Below the pieces are notes generated by a model that saw only the letters and a list, made by a program, of their open reading frames with translations, was not told the DNA's origin and did not search any database. A DNA stretch of 27,275 nt, taken from IMG/VR virus record IMGVR_UViG_3300051212_001400, positions 1 to 27,275 of that record. One strand, written 5' to 3'. Of the stretch, positions 1 to 7,335 are shown piece after piece (within the stretch, counting starts at the first letter, position 1; each line of letters opens with the position of its first letter). Origin of the DNA: a virus. A program made the position numbers and the translations under genes.

Positions 1-124
1 TGCGCAACCACTTTGACATCGCCAATGTGCCGTGCCGCGTCATCAATGCCATCGGCTTCTCATCGTCGATGACCAAGGTCAACACCTTTGGTTCTGGCCA
101 CGTCATGACGACGGAGTGGACGAT
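1..124. repeat. terminal redundancy, left copy
   Basis: These bases match 27152-27275 with five substitutions (positions 8, 14, 38, 59 and 68); 69-124 is identical (56 bp). Both copies are in the same reading frame of the same gene, and all five differences are third-position silent changes. This is what a circular or circularly permuted genome looks like when assembled linearly with an overlap from a slightly different strain. It is not a biological duplication, because each copy would otherwise be a broken gene. Confidence 0.9.
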
Positions 125-359
125 TACGGACATCGCACTCATACGCAAAGCGGGCATGGGGCTTGGACTGAAAGACATTCAACCCGACCTCCAAGGCTAC
201 CTCGCAGCGTACCACGATGCGGTGCGCACCCTGGTGGCGAATCGGTGGACGTTGACACGGTGCCAGCTACGGTCGTCGGTGCTGGAGTGGCCGCAGGCGT
301 CGGGTGCGTGGCATGACGCAGTGACGGCGACTTTGACCATATCGGAAATCATCGAATAG
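1..359 (+). CDS. tail terminator/neck-like protein, 3' part
   Basis: This is the C-terminal part of a head-tail joining or tail terminator-like protein; the first complete codon begins at base 3. Its 5' end is at 27064 at the other end of the window. Joining the two across the overlap gives an uninterrupted protein of about 148 residues. The role is inferred from position (after a connector-like gene, directly before the tail tube gene) and from size, which fits tail terminator proteins that cap the finished tube and join it to the head. I recognise no diagnostic motif. An HK97 gp10-like neck protein is an alternative. Confidence 0.6.
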   Translation, partial: RNHFDIANVPCRVINAIGFSSSMTKVNTFGSGHVMTTEWTITDIALIRKAGMGLGLKDIQPDLQGYLAAYHDAVRTLVANRWTLTRCQLRSSVLEWPQASGAWHDAVTATLTISEIIE

Positions 360-369
360 GAGACTACAC

Positions 370-819
370 ATGGCACAGACATCAACCGCTGTAAATGGTG
401 CCGCCGCCACGGTCAGCATCTACTCCAGCGGCGCATACGTGGACATCAGCGGGTCATCGCAAAGCGTCGATGCGGTCACTGCGACCGTGACGACGGGCGA
501 GGCCTATACCTTCGACGGCAACTATGCCATCACCACCATCGGAAAGTACGAGCCCGTCGAAGTGACGGTGAACATCGTCTACACCGAGACATCGAATGAG
601 GCGTGGCAGCTTGCTCGCGCGCTCTTCGAAGGACGCACGGCCACACAGGTCAAGTGGGTACCCCTTGGCGCTGCGAGCGGTGCCGACACCTACGAGACAA
701 AGACCGTAGGCTACATCACATCCATCGACTACCCACCCATCGACGCTTCAAGCGCTGGACCAATCATGGTCAGCTTCACCGTGCGTGCGCCTGGCATTAC
801 CTACACCAGCGTCACGTAG
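370..819 (+). CDS. major tail tube protein
   Basis: A 149-residue, Ser/Thr/Val/Ala-rich, beta-strand-rich protein with almost no charged clusters, typical of tail tube subunits that stack as rings around the tape measure. The start ATG is preceded by AGGAG at 358-362, which overlaps the stop of the upstream gene. It lies between the tail terminator-like gene and the tail assembly chaperone genes, the usual place for the major tail protein in siphoviruses. It is followed by a strong GC hairpin (831-859) rather than by an immediate gene start, consistent with separate control of an abundant product. The call rests on order, size and composition, not on a sequence signature. Confidence 0.75.
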   Translation: MAQTSTAVNGAAATVSIYSSGAYVDISGSSQSVDAVTATVTTGEAYTFDGNYAITTIGKYEPVEVTVNIVYTETSNEAWQLARALFEGRTATQVKWVPLGAASGADTYETKTVGYITSIDYPPIDASSAGPIMVSFTVRAPGITYTSVT

Positions 820-830
820 TTCAGAGGGCA

Positions 831-859
831 GGGCGGAGGTCACGGCATCGCCTCCGCCT
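831..859 (+). other. intercistronic GC hairpin A
   Basis: Arms 831-839 and 851-859 pair over 9 bp (one G-U) around an 11-base loop, 11 bases after the tail tube stop. No U-run follows. It contains the octamer GCATCGCC (845-852), also found in hairpins at 9337-9366 and 26245-26266, which also sit just behind probably abundant products. Likely roles are mRNA 3'-end protection, partial termination or processing; this is inference. Confidence 0.6.
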
Positions 860-891
860 CGCCATGATGCCGAAGATGCCGAGGAGATGCC

Positions 892-1104
892 ATGTATACG
901 ATTGATGCCGACAAAGTGACCATCCGCGACATGATCGCACTGCAAAAAATCGGGGGCGACATTGAATTGGCCATGCCCATCCTGCGCAAGTGCGTCATCG
1001 TTGACGATGGACGAGAAATCGAGGACTTGCCTGCACGGCACCTGCGTATCATCATGCAGGAGCTGTCGAAGCGCCTCGGCGCCGACGCCTCACTGGGAAA
1101 CTAA
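892..1104 (+). CDS. tail assembly chaperone, short form (gpG-like)
   Basis: A 70-residue protein encoded between the tail tube and tape measure genes, where siphoviruses keep their tail assembly chaperones. GAGGAG at 881-886 supports the ATG at 892. In lambda-type systems gpG and its frameshifted form gpGT coat the tape measure protein and recruit tube subunits; they are absent from the finished virion. The protein is acidic to neutral and largely helical. The decisive feature is its end: the last sense codons GGA AAC are part of the heptamer GGGAAAC, and a -1 shift there enters an open frame running to the tape measure start. Confidence 0.75.
   Translation: MYTIDADKVTIRDMIALQKIGGDIELAMPILRKCVIVDDGREIEDLPARHLRIIMQELSKRLGADASLGN
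1095..1101 (+). promoter_or_regulatory. -1 ribosomal frameshift slippery site
   Basis: G GGA AAC in the zero frame is a canonical X XXY YYZ heptamer, ending one base before the stop TAA (1102-1104). Slippage of both tRNAs to GGG AAA gives CTA as the next codon and enters the frame that stays open to 1289. The site is at the junction of two tail assembly chaperone frames, where programmed -1 shifting is well known in phages. Confidence 0.85.
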
Positions 1105-1289
1105 AGGCGCAGACGATGGCGCACCTCTGGACGTCATCGCCTGCACCACTGGAATACATCGAACTCATTTTGTGTCGTGATGTGTATCACTGTCCGCCGT
1201 CACATCTGCCGCCGTGGCACATCTGCCAGCAGGCACTCACGATGATGCAGGTCGAGGCGGATGTGAGAAAGCGAAGGAATCGTGGCTGA
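1101..1289 (+). CDS. frameshift extension of tail assembly chaperone (gpT-like part)
   Basis: This is the -1 frame entered at the slippery site; the fusion would be 892-1101 joined to 1101-1289, 132 residues in all, the last 62 from this frame. An internal ATG at 1116 exists but has no good ribosome-binding site, so translation by frameshifting is more likely. The extension is aromatic- and cysteine-containing near the middle and ends with a basic stretch (RKRRNRG). Its stop overlaps the GTG start of the tape measure gene (1282). The extended chaperone is expected to bind tape measure and tube subunits during tail assembly. Confidence 0.75.
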   Translation, partial: LKAQTMAHLWTSSPAPLEYIELILCRDVYHCPPSHLPPWHICQQALTMMQVEADVRKRRNRG

Positions 1290-3120
1290 AGAAACGGTCA
1301 TTATACGATTTACTGGCGATGCGTCGAGCGTTGAGTCCGCCGCCGACCAAGCCTCGAAAGCCGTTGACGGACTATCGAAGACTGCAAAGTCGGCAGGCAG
1401 CGGCTTCGATGTTCTTGGCGAAATCGCCACCGGTGCGATGCGTCGCATCGGCGAAGCCGCCATCAATGCGGTCGGCACAGGGCTGTCGATGATTGGCAAC
1501 GTTATCGGCGACAGCATCAAAGAGGCGACGGAGTTTCAAAATGTGTTTGCACAGACCCAAGCCGTCATCGAATCCACGGGTGCGGCGGCGGGATTCACTG
1601 CCGAGGAGATGGCAGGCTTAGCCAGCGACCTCAGCGCCGCATCGGGCATGTCACTGTTCAGCGACGACGCCATCCTCGGCGCCACCAATGTGCTGGCCAC
1701 ATTCAAAGAAATCAAGGGTGTGCAATTCGAGGACGCTACGGCGGCAATCCTTGATATGTCCCAAGCCATGGGCATGGATTTGCAGTCGGCGACGGTGCAG
1801 GTCGGCAAAGCACTCAATGACCCCATCGGCGGAATCAGCGCACTCAGTCGTGTCGGTGTGCAGTTCACCGAAGACCAAAAGGCGATGATCGAGGAGATGG
1901 TCGCATTGGGCGACGTCGCAGGGGCGCAAGAGCTTATCCTCGGTGAACTCAATTCGCAGTTCGGTGGCAGTGCGGCGGCGGCGGTCAATACCTACGCTGG
2001 CCAGATGAAAGTCTTAGAAGAGCAATTCAACGACGTCAAGCAGGGCATCGGCGAGGCGCTGCTGCCCATCCTGCAAGAGCTTGGGCGCTTTGCAGTGCAG
2101 TACGTCGTGCCAGCGGTCGAACAGATGGCGGCGGCGTTCACGACGTGGCTCAATTCAGTGGACTGGGTTGGACTGATGTCACTCTTCGAGACCATCTTCA
2201 CTGCCATCTCCGATTCCATCACCAGCGTAGACTGGGACGGAATCTTTGCATCGATTGGCGACGCCGTCGGCACCGTGATGGAGACGTTTCAGACACTGCG
2301 TGCTGTCTTCTACCAAGTACTCGGCGCCATCACGACACAGATTGACATCTTCTGGGGCATCGTTGGGCCAGTATGGACACAACTCGTTGCCGTCTTTGAG
2401 GAGGCATCGAGACAACTCCAGCCCCTCGGCGATATCCTTAAAGAAACATTCGGCGGCATCGAGGAGCAAAGCCAAGCCATGGCGCCCATCGGCGAGTTCC
2501 TTGGTCACATCGTCAAAGCCGTTCTCAACGTGGTCGGGGTCTTAGTGCAGGTCTTGGTGCCCATCATCAAATTCGTCTTCCCGCTTATGGTGGACTACGT
2601 CAAAGACGTCATTCAAAACTTCATGAATCTGTACAATGCGATTCAATACGTCTTCTCTGGCCAACTAAGTCGTGACATCTCGACATGGTGGACCAACACG
2701 ATCAACAGCATCGTCAACTCCATCAACACCGTCATCACGAAGGCGACGCAGATGGGCAGGGATATCATGGGCGGCATCATCAGCGGCGTCGAATCCATGG
2801 CGCAAAAACTCCGTGATACCTTTGCATCTATCGTCAATGGGGCGGTGACCTGGCTAAAGAATCTGCTGGGCATTCGGTCTCCATCGAAGCTTTTCGCTGA
2901 TGCCATCGGACAGCCCATTGGCCAAGGCATCGCGGCGGGCATCGTCGCATCGGCGCCGTCCATCGCTGGCGCACTTGGTGGCACCATCGGAGCGGCGACG
3001 GCAGCAACCCAGCAGACGGTGCAAAACTTTTACCTCACCGCCAACTACGCAACGGCACAGTCGCAGTCGGATATCATGACCGATGTGCGCACGATGCAAT
3101 TACTCGCAGGGGGTGTCTAA
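1282..3120 (+). CDS. tail tape measure protein
   Basis: At 612 residues this is one of the longest genes. The tape measure protein sets tail length and occupies the tail lumen; by the usual scaling of about 0.15 nm per residue a tail of roughly 90 nm is expected (inference). The N-terminal 40 residues are typical of the family (VIIRFTGDASSVESAADQAS), followed by long helical, Ala/Ser-rich segments. A strongly hydrophobic stretch lies near residues 408-440, consistent with membrane-active segments known in tape measures. The C-terminal part has the commonly seen LGIRSPSKLFADAIG motif. The GTG start at 1282 has GAAGGA just upstream and overlaps the chaperone extension. Confidence 0.93.
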   Translation: MAEETVIIRFTGDASSVESAADQASKAVDGLSKTAKSAGSGFDVLGEIATGAMRRIGEAAINAVGTGLSMIGNVIGDSIKEATEFQNVFAQTQAVIESTGAAAGFTAEEMAGLASDLSAASGMSLFSDDAILGATNVLATFKEIKGVQFEDATAAILDMSQAMGMDLQSATVQVGKALNDPIGGISALSRVGVQFTEDQKAMIEEMVALGDVAGAQELILGELNSQFGGSAAAAVNTYAGQMKVLEEQFNDVKQGIGEALLPILQELGRFAVQYVVPAVEQMAAAFTTWLNSVDWVGLMSLFETIFTAISDSITSVDWDGIFASIGDAVGTVMETFQTLRAVFYQVLGAITTQIDIFWGIVGPVWTQLVAVFEEASRQLQPLGDILKETFGGIEEQSQAMAPIGEFLGHIVKAVLNVVGVLVQVLVPIIKFVFPLMVDYVKDVIQNFMNLYNAIQYVFSGQLSRDISTWWTNTINSIVNSINTVITKATQMGRDIMGGIISGVESMAQKLRDTFASIVNGAVTWLKNLLGIRSPSKLFADAIGQPIGQGIAAGIVASAPSIAGALGGTIGAATAATQQTVQNFYLTANYATAQSQSDIMTDVRTMQLLAGGV

Positions 3121-4020
3121 GTGGCATACTCACTGACCTACTCCGTTGGTGGCACGACGTACACGCTGTCAGGCTACGACGCCACCACGGGCATGACCAT
3201 CAACTACATGGGTGACCAAGGCTTCGGTATGGCGCCGATGCACCGCATTACCCAGCGCGGACCACTGCAGCAGGGTGACAGTGACATTGATTTTCGCCTT
3301 GACCCGCGGGTGCTGCAGGTGCCGCTCTTCGTCGATGCGACGACCATCGCAGAGCACTACGCCGTGCGGGCAAAGCTGATGCAGATTTTTACGCCGTCCA
3401 ACATCGTCGGCACGTTGACCGTGACGGTGGACTCATTCGTACGCAGTATCGATGTCGAGGTGCTCGGTGGACTGACGATGGACATCGATGTGAAAGCGGG
3501 CTACAGCGTGCGTGCCGTGGTGCAACTCCGTGCCGCCGACCCGACATGGTACGACCCGACACCGCAGGTTATCACGCTGACACCGTCGATTGCGGGCACC
3601 GCCTTCGCCATCCCGATGGCCATACCGCTGACCATGGGTACGGCGTCGATTAACTCGACGACCACGGTGTCCTACGATGGCACGTGGCTGAGCTACCCCA
3701 TCATTACGGCCATCGGTCCCATTACTGGGCTAAGCATCACGAACAACACGACGGGCGATGTCATCAGTCTCGGCGCCGTGGCAATCGGTGCGGGTACGAC
3801 GTACATCATTGACCTGCGCTACGGCTACAAGACGGTGAAGACGACGGCGGGGGTGAACAAAATCGCCGACGTGACGGCGGGGTCAAACTTGGCGACCTTT
3901 GCGATTGTGCCAGCACCGACGGCGACGGGTGGCGTCAACTCCATCACGGTCACCTCGTCATCGTCATCGTCACCGGCGGAAGTATCACTCACGTACTATA
4001 CACGCTACATTGGCATATAG
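3121..4020 (+). CDS. distal tail protein (Dit-like)
   Basis: A 299-residue protein directly following the tape measure gene; GTG follows the previous stop without a gap. The N-terminal half has the layout of siphovirus distal tail proteins: a strand-rich start, a segment on geometry and scaling (VRAKLMQIF), and the phrase RAADPTWYDP, close to a motif seen in many Dit proteins before the C-terminal domain. The rest is Thr/Val/Ile-rich beta structure. Dit forms the hub at the tail tip onto which the baseplate is built. The C-terminal Ser run (SSSSSS) looks like a linker before a last short strand. Function is by position and general resemblance. Confidence 0.75.
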   Translation: MAYSLTYSVGGTTYTLSGYDATTGMTINYMGDQGFGMAPMHRITQRGPLQQGDSDIDFRLDPRVLQVPLFVDATTIAEHYAVRAKLMQIFTPSNIVGTLTVTVDSFVRSIDVEVLGGLTMDIDVKAGYSVRAVVQLRAADPTWYDPTPQVITLTPSIAGTAFAIPMAIPLTMGTASINSTTTVSYDGTWLSYPIITAIGPITGLSITNNTTGDVISLGAVAIGAGTTYIIDLRYGYKTVKTTAGVNKIADVTAGSNLATFAIVPAPTATGGVNSITVTSSSSSSPAEVSLTYYTRYIGI

Positions 4021-4029
4021 GAGGCTCAA

Positions 4030-4956
4030 ATGGCAAGCACTGAACGATCTTTGGGATGGGCAACGTCGGGCACCGGAGACGGTCCCGCAGGTGGCTACGA
4101 TTCTACTCGCTGGCGTGCCAACGCACAAAAGTCGGACGGCACGGGCATCACGCTGTTCGGCTCATACATGGCGATGAGTGGCACGACGACATCGACGCTG
4201 ACCATCGCGGATGGCGCAATCATCATCAACGGCTACACCTACGAGACCAACGGGTCGGTCACGATTTCGACCTCGGGACTCACTGGCACCTACAGCGTGA
4301 TTGTTGTGGCCAACTCCACGGCGGGCACGGTGGCGGTGACACAGACCGGCGCTGGGGGCACCACGATTGCAGCATCGACGGTGCGGGCGGCGATTGCGAC
4401 GGCGGCACAGGTCACGACCATCACTACGGCGGTCGGTGCTGCCAACGTCATCACGCTGGGCACCATCGTCACCGCCGCCGGTGTCATCTCATCGATTACA
4501 CCAGCATATCCGTATAGCACCTCGCTGCAGGTGCCGTCGCAGGTCTACGGCTCAATGTATGCACCTGGTGTCACTAGCATTCCCAACGTCACCTCGACGA
4601 CGGTGCTCTGGGCGACGACGGCGACGTCAGGCGAGGGCATCATCACTGCCAACGGCGCCACAGGGGAGTTCACCGTCGCACTTGCGGGCATCTACCAGGT
4701 CGATGGACGTGTCGTATGGGACAGCAACACCGCAGGCGTGCGCCACATCCAAGTCGGCGGCACTGGCTTCACCTACGGAAGCATCGACGCACAGTACGAG
4801 TCGATGCTGGCCACAAATCTTACCTACGGACTGGCGATGCAGATGAGCGGCACCATTGCACTCAATGCGGGGGCGACGGTCAAGCTTGCGGTGTATCAGT
4901 CCAGTGGGTCAGCACGCACCATCACCGATGGCATCCTTAAAATTGTGAGACTCTAG
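4030..4956 (+). CDS. tail tip/receptor-binding candidate with C1q-like C-terminus
   Basis: A 308-residue protein with a good site (AGGAGG) before ATG 4030. The N-terminal third (TSGTGDGPAGGYDSTRWR) resembles the attachment parts of phage tail proteins. The middle is low-complexity Thr/Ala/Val-rich beta sequence. The last 110 residues follow the pattern of a C1q/TNF-like jelly roll: AGIYQVDGRVVW, then alternating strands, then ALNAGATVKLAVYQ and a final ILKIVRL strand. Such domains trimerise and often bind surface glycans or proteins. Its place between Dit and the Gp37-like hub supports a tail tip role. Receptor binding is inferred; a structural baseplate subunit is possible. Confidence 0.65.
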   Translation: MASTERSLGWATSGTGDGPAGGYDSTRWRANAQKSDGTGITLFGSYMAMSGTTTSTLTIADGAIIINGYTYETNGSVTISTSGLTGTYSVIVVANSTAGTVAVTQTGAGGTTIAASTVRAAIATAAQVTTITTAVGAANVITLGTIVTAAGVISSITPAYPYSTSLQVPSQVYGSMYAPGVTSIPNVTSTTVLWATTATSGEGIITANGATGEFTVALAGIYQVDGRVVWDSNTAGVRHIQVGGTGFTYGSIDAQYESMLATNLTYGLAMQMSGTIALNAGATVKLAVYQSSGSARTITDGILKIVRL

Positions 4957-4957
4957 C

Positions 4958-6043
4958 ATGGCACCGCAGTACGTTGTCCAGGTCTACACCTCGACGGGGA
5001 CACTGCAAGCCACCGTCGTGGACTACCTCGCACTGAAAATTCAGCGCATCGTCAACGGCATCGATGGGCTGACGATTTCGCTGGGTGGCACGTCGCCCAG
5101 TGCACAGTACATCAGCTATGGCGCCATCATCGAGGTGTACCGTAGTGACACAGCGGCGGGCATCGTCAGCTATCGTGAGTTTGCCGGCGTCATTCGTGAC
5201 ATCACGCAGACCATCACCGACCAGACCATCTACCAAGTCGTCGCCGTGGGGTGGAATGCGTTGCTCGCTGATCGCCAAGTCGCCTACTACGCCGGCGTCG
5301 CCAATCGCACACAGTTCACCGCGCAACCCAGCGAAACGATTCTGAAAACGCTGTGGAACTATAACGTGAGCACATCGGCCACCACGGCGAATGGGCGCTT
5401 TTTGTCTGGCGTACTGACTGGCGCATCGGCGGCGACGTCGGGTGGTGCGGGCACATCGCAGTCAATCAGCGTTGCCCAGCTCAATCTGCTCGTGGCGATG
5501 CAACGAGTACAGCTTGGGGCGGGCGGTGATTTCGCCGTGGTGTACACCGCCCCTGCAACGTGGGCGTTCACCTGGTACACGGGACAGCTGGGCACCGACC
5601 GCACGGCATCGGTGATTTTCAGTGTGGCCACTGGCACCATCGGCAAGCTCGTTGTGCGCACCGCACGCATCGACGACGTCACCGCCGTCATCGTCGCAGG
5701 GCAAGGCGAGGGCAGTGCTCGTGCCATCGTGACCCGTCCTGCATCACTGCCCACGGGGCTCGACCTGCGTGAAGGCTACGTCGATGCCCGCAATCAAAAG
5801 GCGACGGCGGAGTATCAGCAGGTCGGTACGGCGCTTATTACGCAGTATGAGCGCCAGCGCACCACGGTGGCGGCGTCGGTGCTGCAAAGCGATGCGCTGC
5901 GTTATGGCCGAGAATATTTCTTCGGTGATCTGGTCAGTGTGTACACGGGGTCAGCCACCGTGACCCGCAAGATTTCGTCGATTGAGCTCAGTGTCAGCAC
6001 TGAGGGAGCGGAGAGCATCAATGTCGGACTCAGTCCTAACTAG
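4958..6043 (+). CDS. baseplate hub/tail protein, Gp37-like
   Basis: A 361-residue protein starting one base after the previous stop. Its opening (QVYTSTGTLQATVVDYLALKIQRIVNGIDGLTISL) and the following segments on an external coordinate frame (YGAIIEVYRSD, FAGVIRDI, VVAVGWNALLADR) match the layout of siphovirus Gp37/ReqiPepy6-like and gp27/gp44-fold hub proteins. A Gly/Ser/Ala loop occurs at about residues 153-167. The C-terminal part (YGREYFFGDLVSVYTG and KISSIELSVSTEGAESINVGLSP) is the usual end of such hubs. It probably forms the ring or plug closing the tail tube. It overlaps the next gene by 23 bases. Confidence 0.7.
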   Translation: MAPQYVVQVYTSTGTLQATVVDYLALKIQRIVNGIDGLTISLGGTSPSAQYISYGAIIEVYRSDTAAGIVSYREFAGVIRDITQTITDQTIYQVVAVGWNALLADRQVAYYAGVANRTQFTAQPSETILKTLWNYNVSTSATTANGRFLSGVLTGASAATSGGAGTSQSISVAQLNLLVAMQRVQLGAGGDFAVVYTAPATWAFTWYTGQLGTDRTASVIFSVATGTIGKLVVRTARIDDVTAVIVAGQGEGSARAIVTRPASLPTGLDLREGYVDARNQKATAEYQQVGTALITQYERQRTTVAASVLQSDALRYGREYFFGDLVSVYTGSATVTRKISSIELSVSTEGAESINVGLSPN

Positions 6044-6503
6044 CGTTACCCGCACCGCACAGGCGGTCGGTGATCTGACACGCCAAGAGCGCCCCGCGGC
6101 GGCCATCACGTTGACGCGGTCGGCGACGCTGGCGATTGCGACGACGGGCACACTGATTACATGGCAGACACAGACGCGCGGTCAGGGCATCACGTGGTCA
6201 ACCACGGACATCACGATACCGACGGCGGGCTACTACCTCATCCAGGTGCGTCTCGCCACGGCAGCGAGTGTCACGATGCCGATACAGGTCACGGTCAACG
6301 GCACGGCGCTGGGGTACTTCGCTAACACCTTTGTGGCCACCACGTACCACACGGGCACGACCATGCGCTACCATGCCACTGGCGATGTCGTTCAAATTCG
6401 TCTGCTGCCATCGGCGAATACCACGCTGAATCAGGCAGCGGAAAACACGTTGACGGAATCGCCGTTCCTGCACATCGCACAGTTGACCAGCGTGGTCACC
6501 TAG
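6021..6503 (+). CDS. small C1q/TNF-like tail tip protein
   Basis: ATG 6021 is chosen because GGAGAG lies just upstream and the 160-residue product starts cleanly; an earlier in-frame start at 5982 would add 13 residues. After a 30-residue N-terminus the sequence shows a jelly-roll pattern: ITLTRSATLAI, TAGYYLIQVRLATA, VTMPIQVTVNG, and TTMRYHATGDVVQIRLLPS before a short terminal strand. It resembles the C-terminal domain of the protein at 4030-4956 in design but not closely in sequence. As the last tail gene it is a candidate receptor-binding or host-range protein. Promoter P1 is embedded in its 3' end. Confidence 0.6.
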   Translation: MSDSVLTSVTRTAQAVGDLTRQERPAAAITLTRSATLAIATTGTLITWQTQTRGQGITWSTTDITIPTAGYYLIQVRLATAASVTMPIQVTVNGTALGYFANTFVATTYHTGTTMRYHATGDVVQIRLLPSANTTLNQAAENTLTESPFLHIAQLTSVVT

Positions 6504-6511
6504 GGTATACT
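6483..6511 (+). promoter_or_regulatory. sigma70-like promoter P1 with palindrome over the -35
   Basis: TTGACC (6483-6488), 17-base spacer, TATACT (6506-6511), predicting a start near 6518. The -35 region is overlapped by a perfect dyad TGACCA-GCG-TGGTCA (6484-6498), a possible operator. It lies within the end of the last tail gene and would read into the early region, through the hairpins at 6541-6616. Confidence 0.6.
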
Positions 6512-6540
6512 GCACCTGGACATCTGAGACACTCCGCATG

Positions 6541-6616
6541 GACACCGCCGAGCGCACACGGCGGTGTTCGTGTATACACCGACCCCCACACCGTTGCTCG
6601 AGACAGTGTGGGGGTC
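6541..6616 (+). terminator. double hairpin after tail module
   Basis: Two hairpins in series. The first pairs 6542-6549 with 6560-6567 (8 bp, 10-base loop). The second pairs 6581-6591 with 6606-6616 (11 perfect bp, 14-base loop). Between them lies the perfect 10-bp palindrome GTGTATACAC (6570-6579). There is no long U-run after the second stem, so classic intrinsic termination is uncertain. Position after the last tail gene favours end of late transcription or RNA processing. Confidence 0.5.
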
Positions 6617-6718
6617 GATGCCGTTATTTAGTGCATCTCCGTCGAAAGGAACTCAAAACCAGAGACTCACCAAGAGCAGTATACCACGATTTTGGCTGTA
6701 ATTTTTCTGTCATGAAAA

Positions 6719-6739
6719 TATCAGGTAATTATCAGGTAA
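6719..6739 (+). repeat. TATCAGGTAA direct repeat, possible operator
   Basis: TATCAGGTAA occurs at 6719-6728 and 6730-6739, with starts 11 bases apart (about one helical turn), directly upstream of the P2 -35. A near copy, TGTCAGGTAA, lies at 7173-7182 just after the first ribozyme. Same-face spacing suggests cooperative protein binding; the binding protein is unknown. Confidence 0.5.
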
Positions 6740-6743
6740 ATAG

Positions 6744-6773
6744 TTGCATAAATGATATTACTCGTGATATACT
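6744..6773 (+). promoter_or_regulatory. sigma70-like promoter P2
   Basis: TTGCAT (6744-6749), 18-base spacer, TATACT (6768-6773), in the most AT-rich stretch of the window. Start of transcription is expected near 6780, giving a leader of about 50 bases before ATG 6829. This is probably the main early promoter, driving the ribozyme-bearing operon. Confidence 0.65.
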
Positions 6774-6828
6774 ACGTGCATGAGGTTGAACGCGAGAGTC
6801 AACCGAACGCCACAGAAAGGGAACGACG

Positions 6829-7104
6829 ATGAACAAGCCAATCCGCTACAGCAACAGCCAACAGAAAAAGCTCGACCACCTGTTCTTTTGTCACGCCGCT
6901 GCAATTCAGACCAGCAACACCGCCCGCGCCGAAGCGTTGATGGTCGAGATTGATGCACTCCGCGCCAAAGTCGCCGCCAACAAGGCTCGCGCCGCTGCCA
7001 GCGCCGAGGCGCGCCGCCAAGCCAGTCGCGAGAAGTGGCTCCAAGAGCAAATGGAGATTGCCGCCGCCGCCGAAGCGCAGCGCCAAGCAAGCCGCAGCAA
7101 GTAA
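6829..7104 (+). CDS. early small helical protein, coiled coil
   Basis: First gene behind promoter P2; 91 residues, unrecognised. From about residue 30 it is Ala/Glu/Arg/Gln-rich and almost certainly one or two long helices (EALMVEIDALRAKVAANKAR, then ASAEARRQASREKW), with a repeated phrase RRQASR/QRQASR at about 62-67 and 84-89. This suggests a dimeric coiled coil with a basic surface, perhaps binding nucleic acid or a host protein. AAAGGGAACG lies upstream of the ATG. Its TAA stop donates its last A to stem II of hammerhead ribozyme 1, so translation termination and ribozyme folding share the same bases. Confidence 0.7.
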   Translation: MNKPIRYSNSQQKKLDHLFFCHAAAIQTSNTARAEALMVEIDALRAKVAANKARAAASAEARRQASREKWLQEQMEIAAAAEAQRQASRSK

Positions 7105-7168
7105 GACGAAACTGGCGCCTTGATCTTCTCGGTGCCAGTCTGGCGGTGATGCCGCCACTGATGAGTCT
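7104..7168 (+). ncRNA. hammerhead ribozyme 1 (type II)
   Basis: All core elements of a hammerhead are present in order. Stem II 5' strand AGAC is 7104-7107, GAAA is 7108-7111. Stem III pairs 7112-7119 with 7131-7138 (8 bp, one G-U, 11-base loop). G7138 U7139 C7140 is the cleavage triplet. Stem I pairs TGGCGG 7141-7146 with CCGCCA 7152-7157 around loop TGATG. CTGATGA is 7158-7164 and stem II 3' strand GTCT is 7165-7168. The A15.1-U16.1, G10.1-C11.1 and C3-G8 pairs all hold. Ends open in stem II, hence type II. Predicted cleavage is between 7140 and 7141. A second copy with a covarying stem III makes chance very unlikely. Confidence 0.93.
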
Positions 7169-7230
7169 GGAATGTCAGGTAATGCACGGTGACCGAATCC
7201 GTGGTTGTGGCAAAGAAAGCAATCAGTGAG

Positions 7231-7306
7231 TCCCAGGGGTGACTGACGGTACACAGGGAAATACGCTGTGCGTTGCTCGCTTAGTACGCAGCGGTCACCA
7301 CTGGGA
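7231..7306 (+). other. long imperfect hairpin between ribozyme 1 and next gene
   Basis: Arms 7231-7242 and 7295-7306 pair over 12 positions with one G-A mismatch. Inside, CGCTG (7264-7268) can pair with CAGCG (7289-7293). Just upstream, CGGTGACCG (7187-7195) is a dyad whose right part is also complementary to CGGTCACC at 7292-7299, so alternative pairings exist. The stretch 7169-7335 has no gene; it acts as leader for the next one and looks like a structured regulatory RNA of unknown type. Confidence 0.45.
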
Positions 7307-7335
7307 ACATTGGCCAAACGACGAAAGGAACTGAG

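Larger units (their letters stand above)
6504..6828 (+). promoter_or_regulatory. control region between tail and early genes
   Basis: No convincing gene lies in these 325 bases. They contain the -10 of P1, the double hairpin, an isolated copy of the CGAAAGGAACT leader motif (6643-6653) with no start codon behind it, a direct repeat (6719-6739) and promoter P2. Base composition becomes clearly AT-rich from about 6660 to 6780, unlike the rest of the genome, as expected for a promoter or melting region. It is the only sizeable noncoding region in the window. Confidence 0.7.

Noticed and set aside
1116-1289. Independent gene starting at ATG 1116
   Set aside because: No ribosome-binding site is visible, and the canonical slippery heptamer just upstream explains expression of this frame better.
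6538-6783. An 81-codon open frame in the control region
   Set aside because: It runs through two perfect hairpins and promoter P2, has no ribosome-binding site, and its Cys/Arg-rich product looks like translated non-coding DNA.
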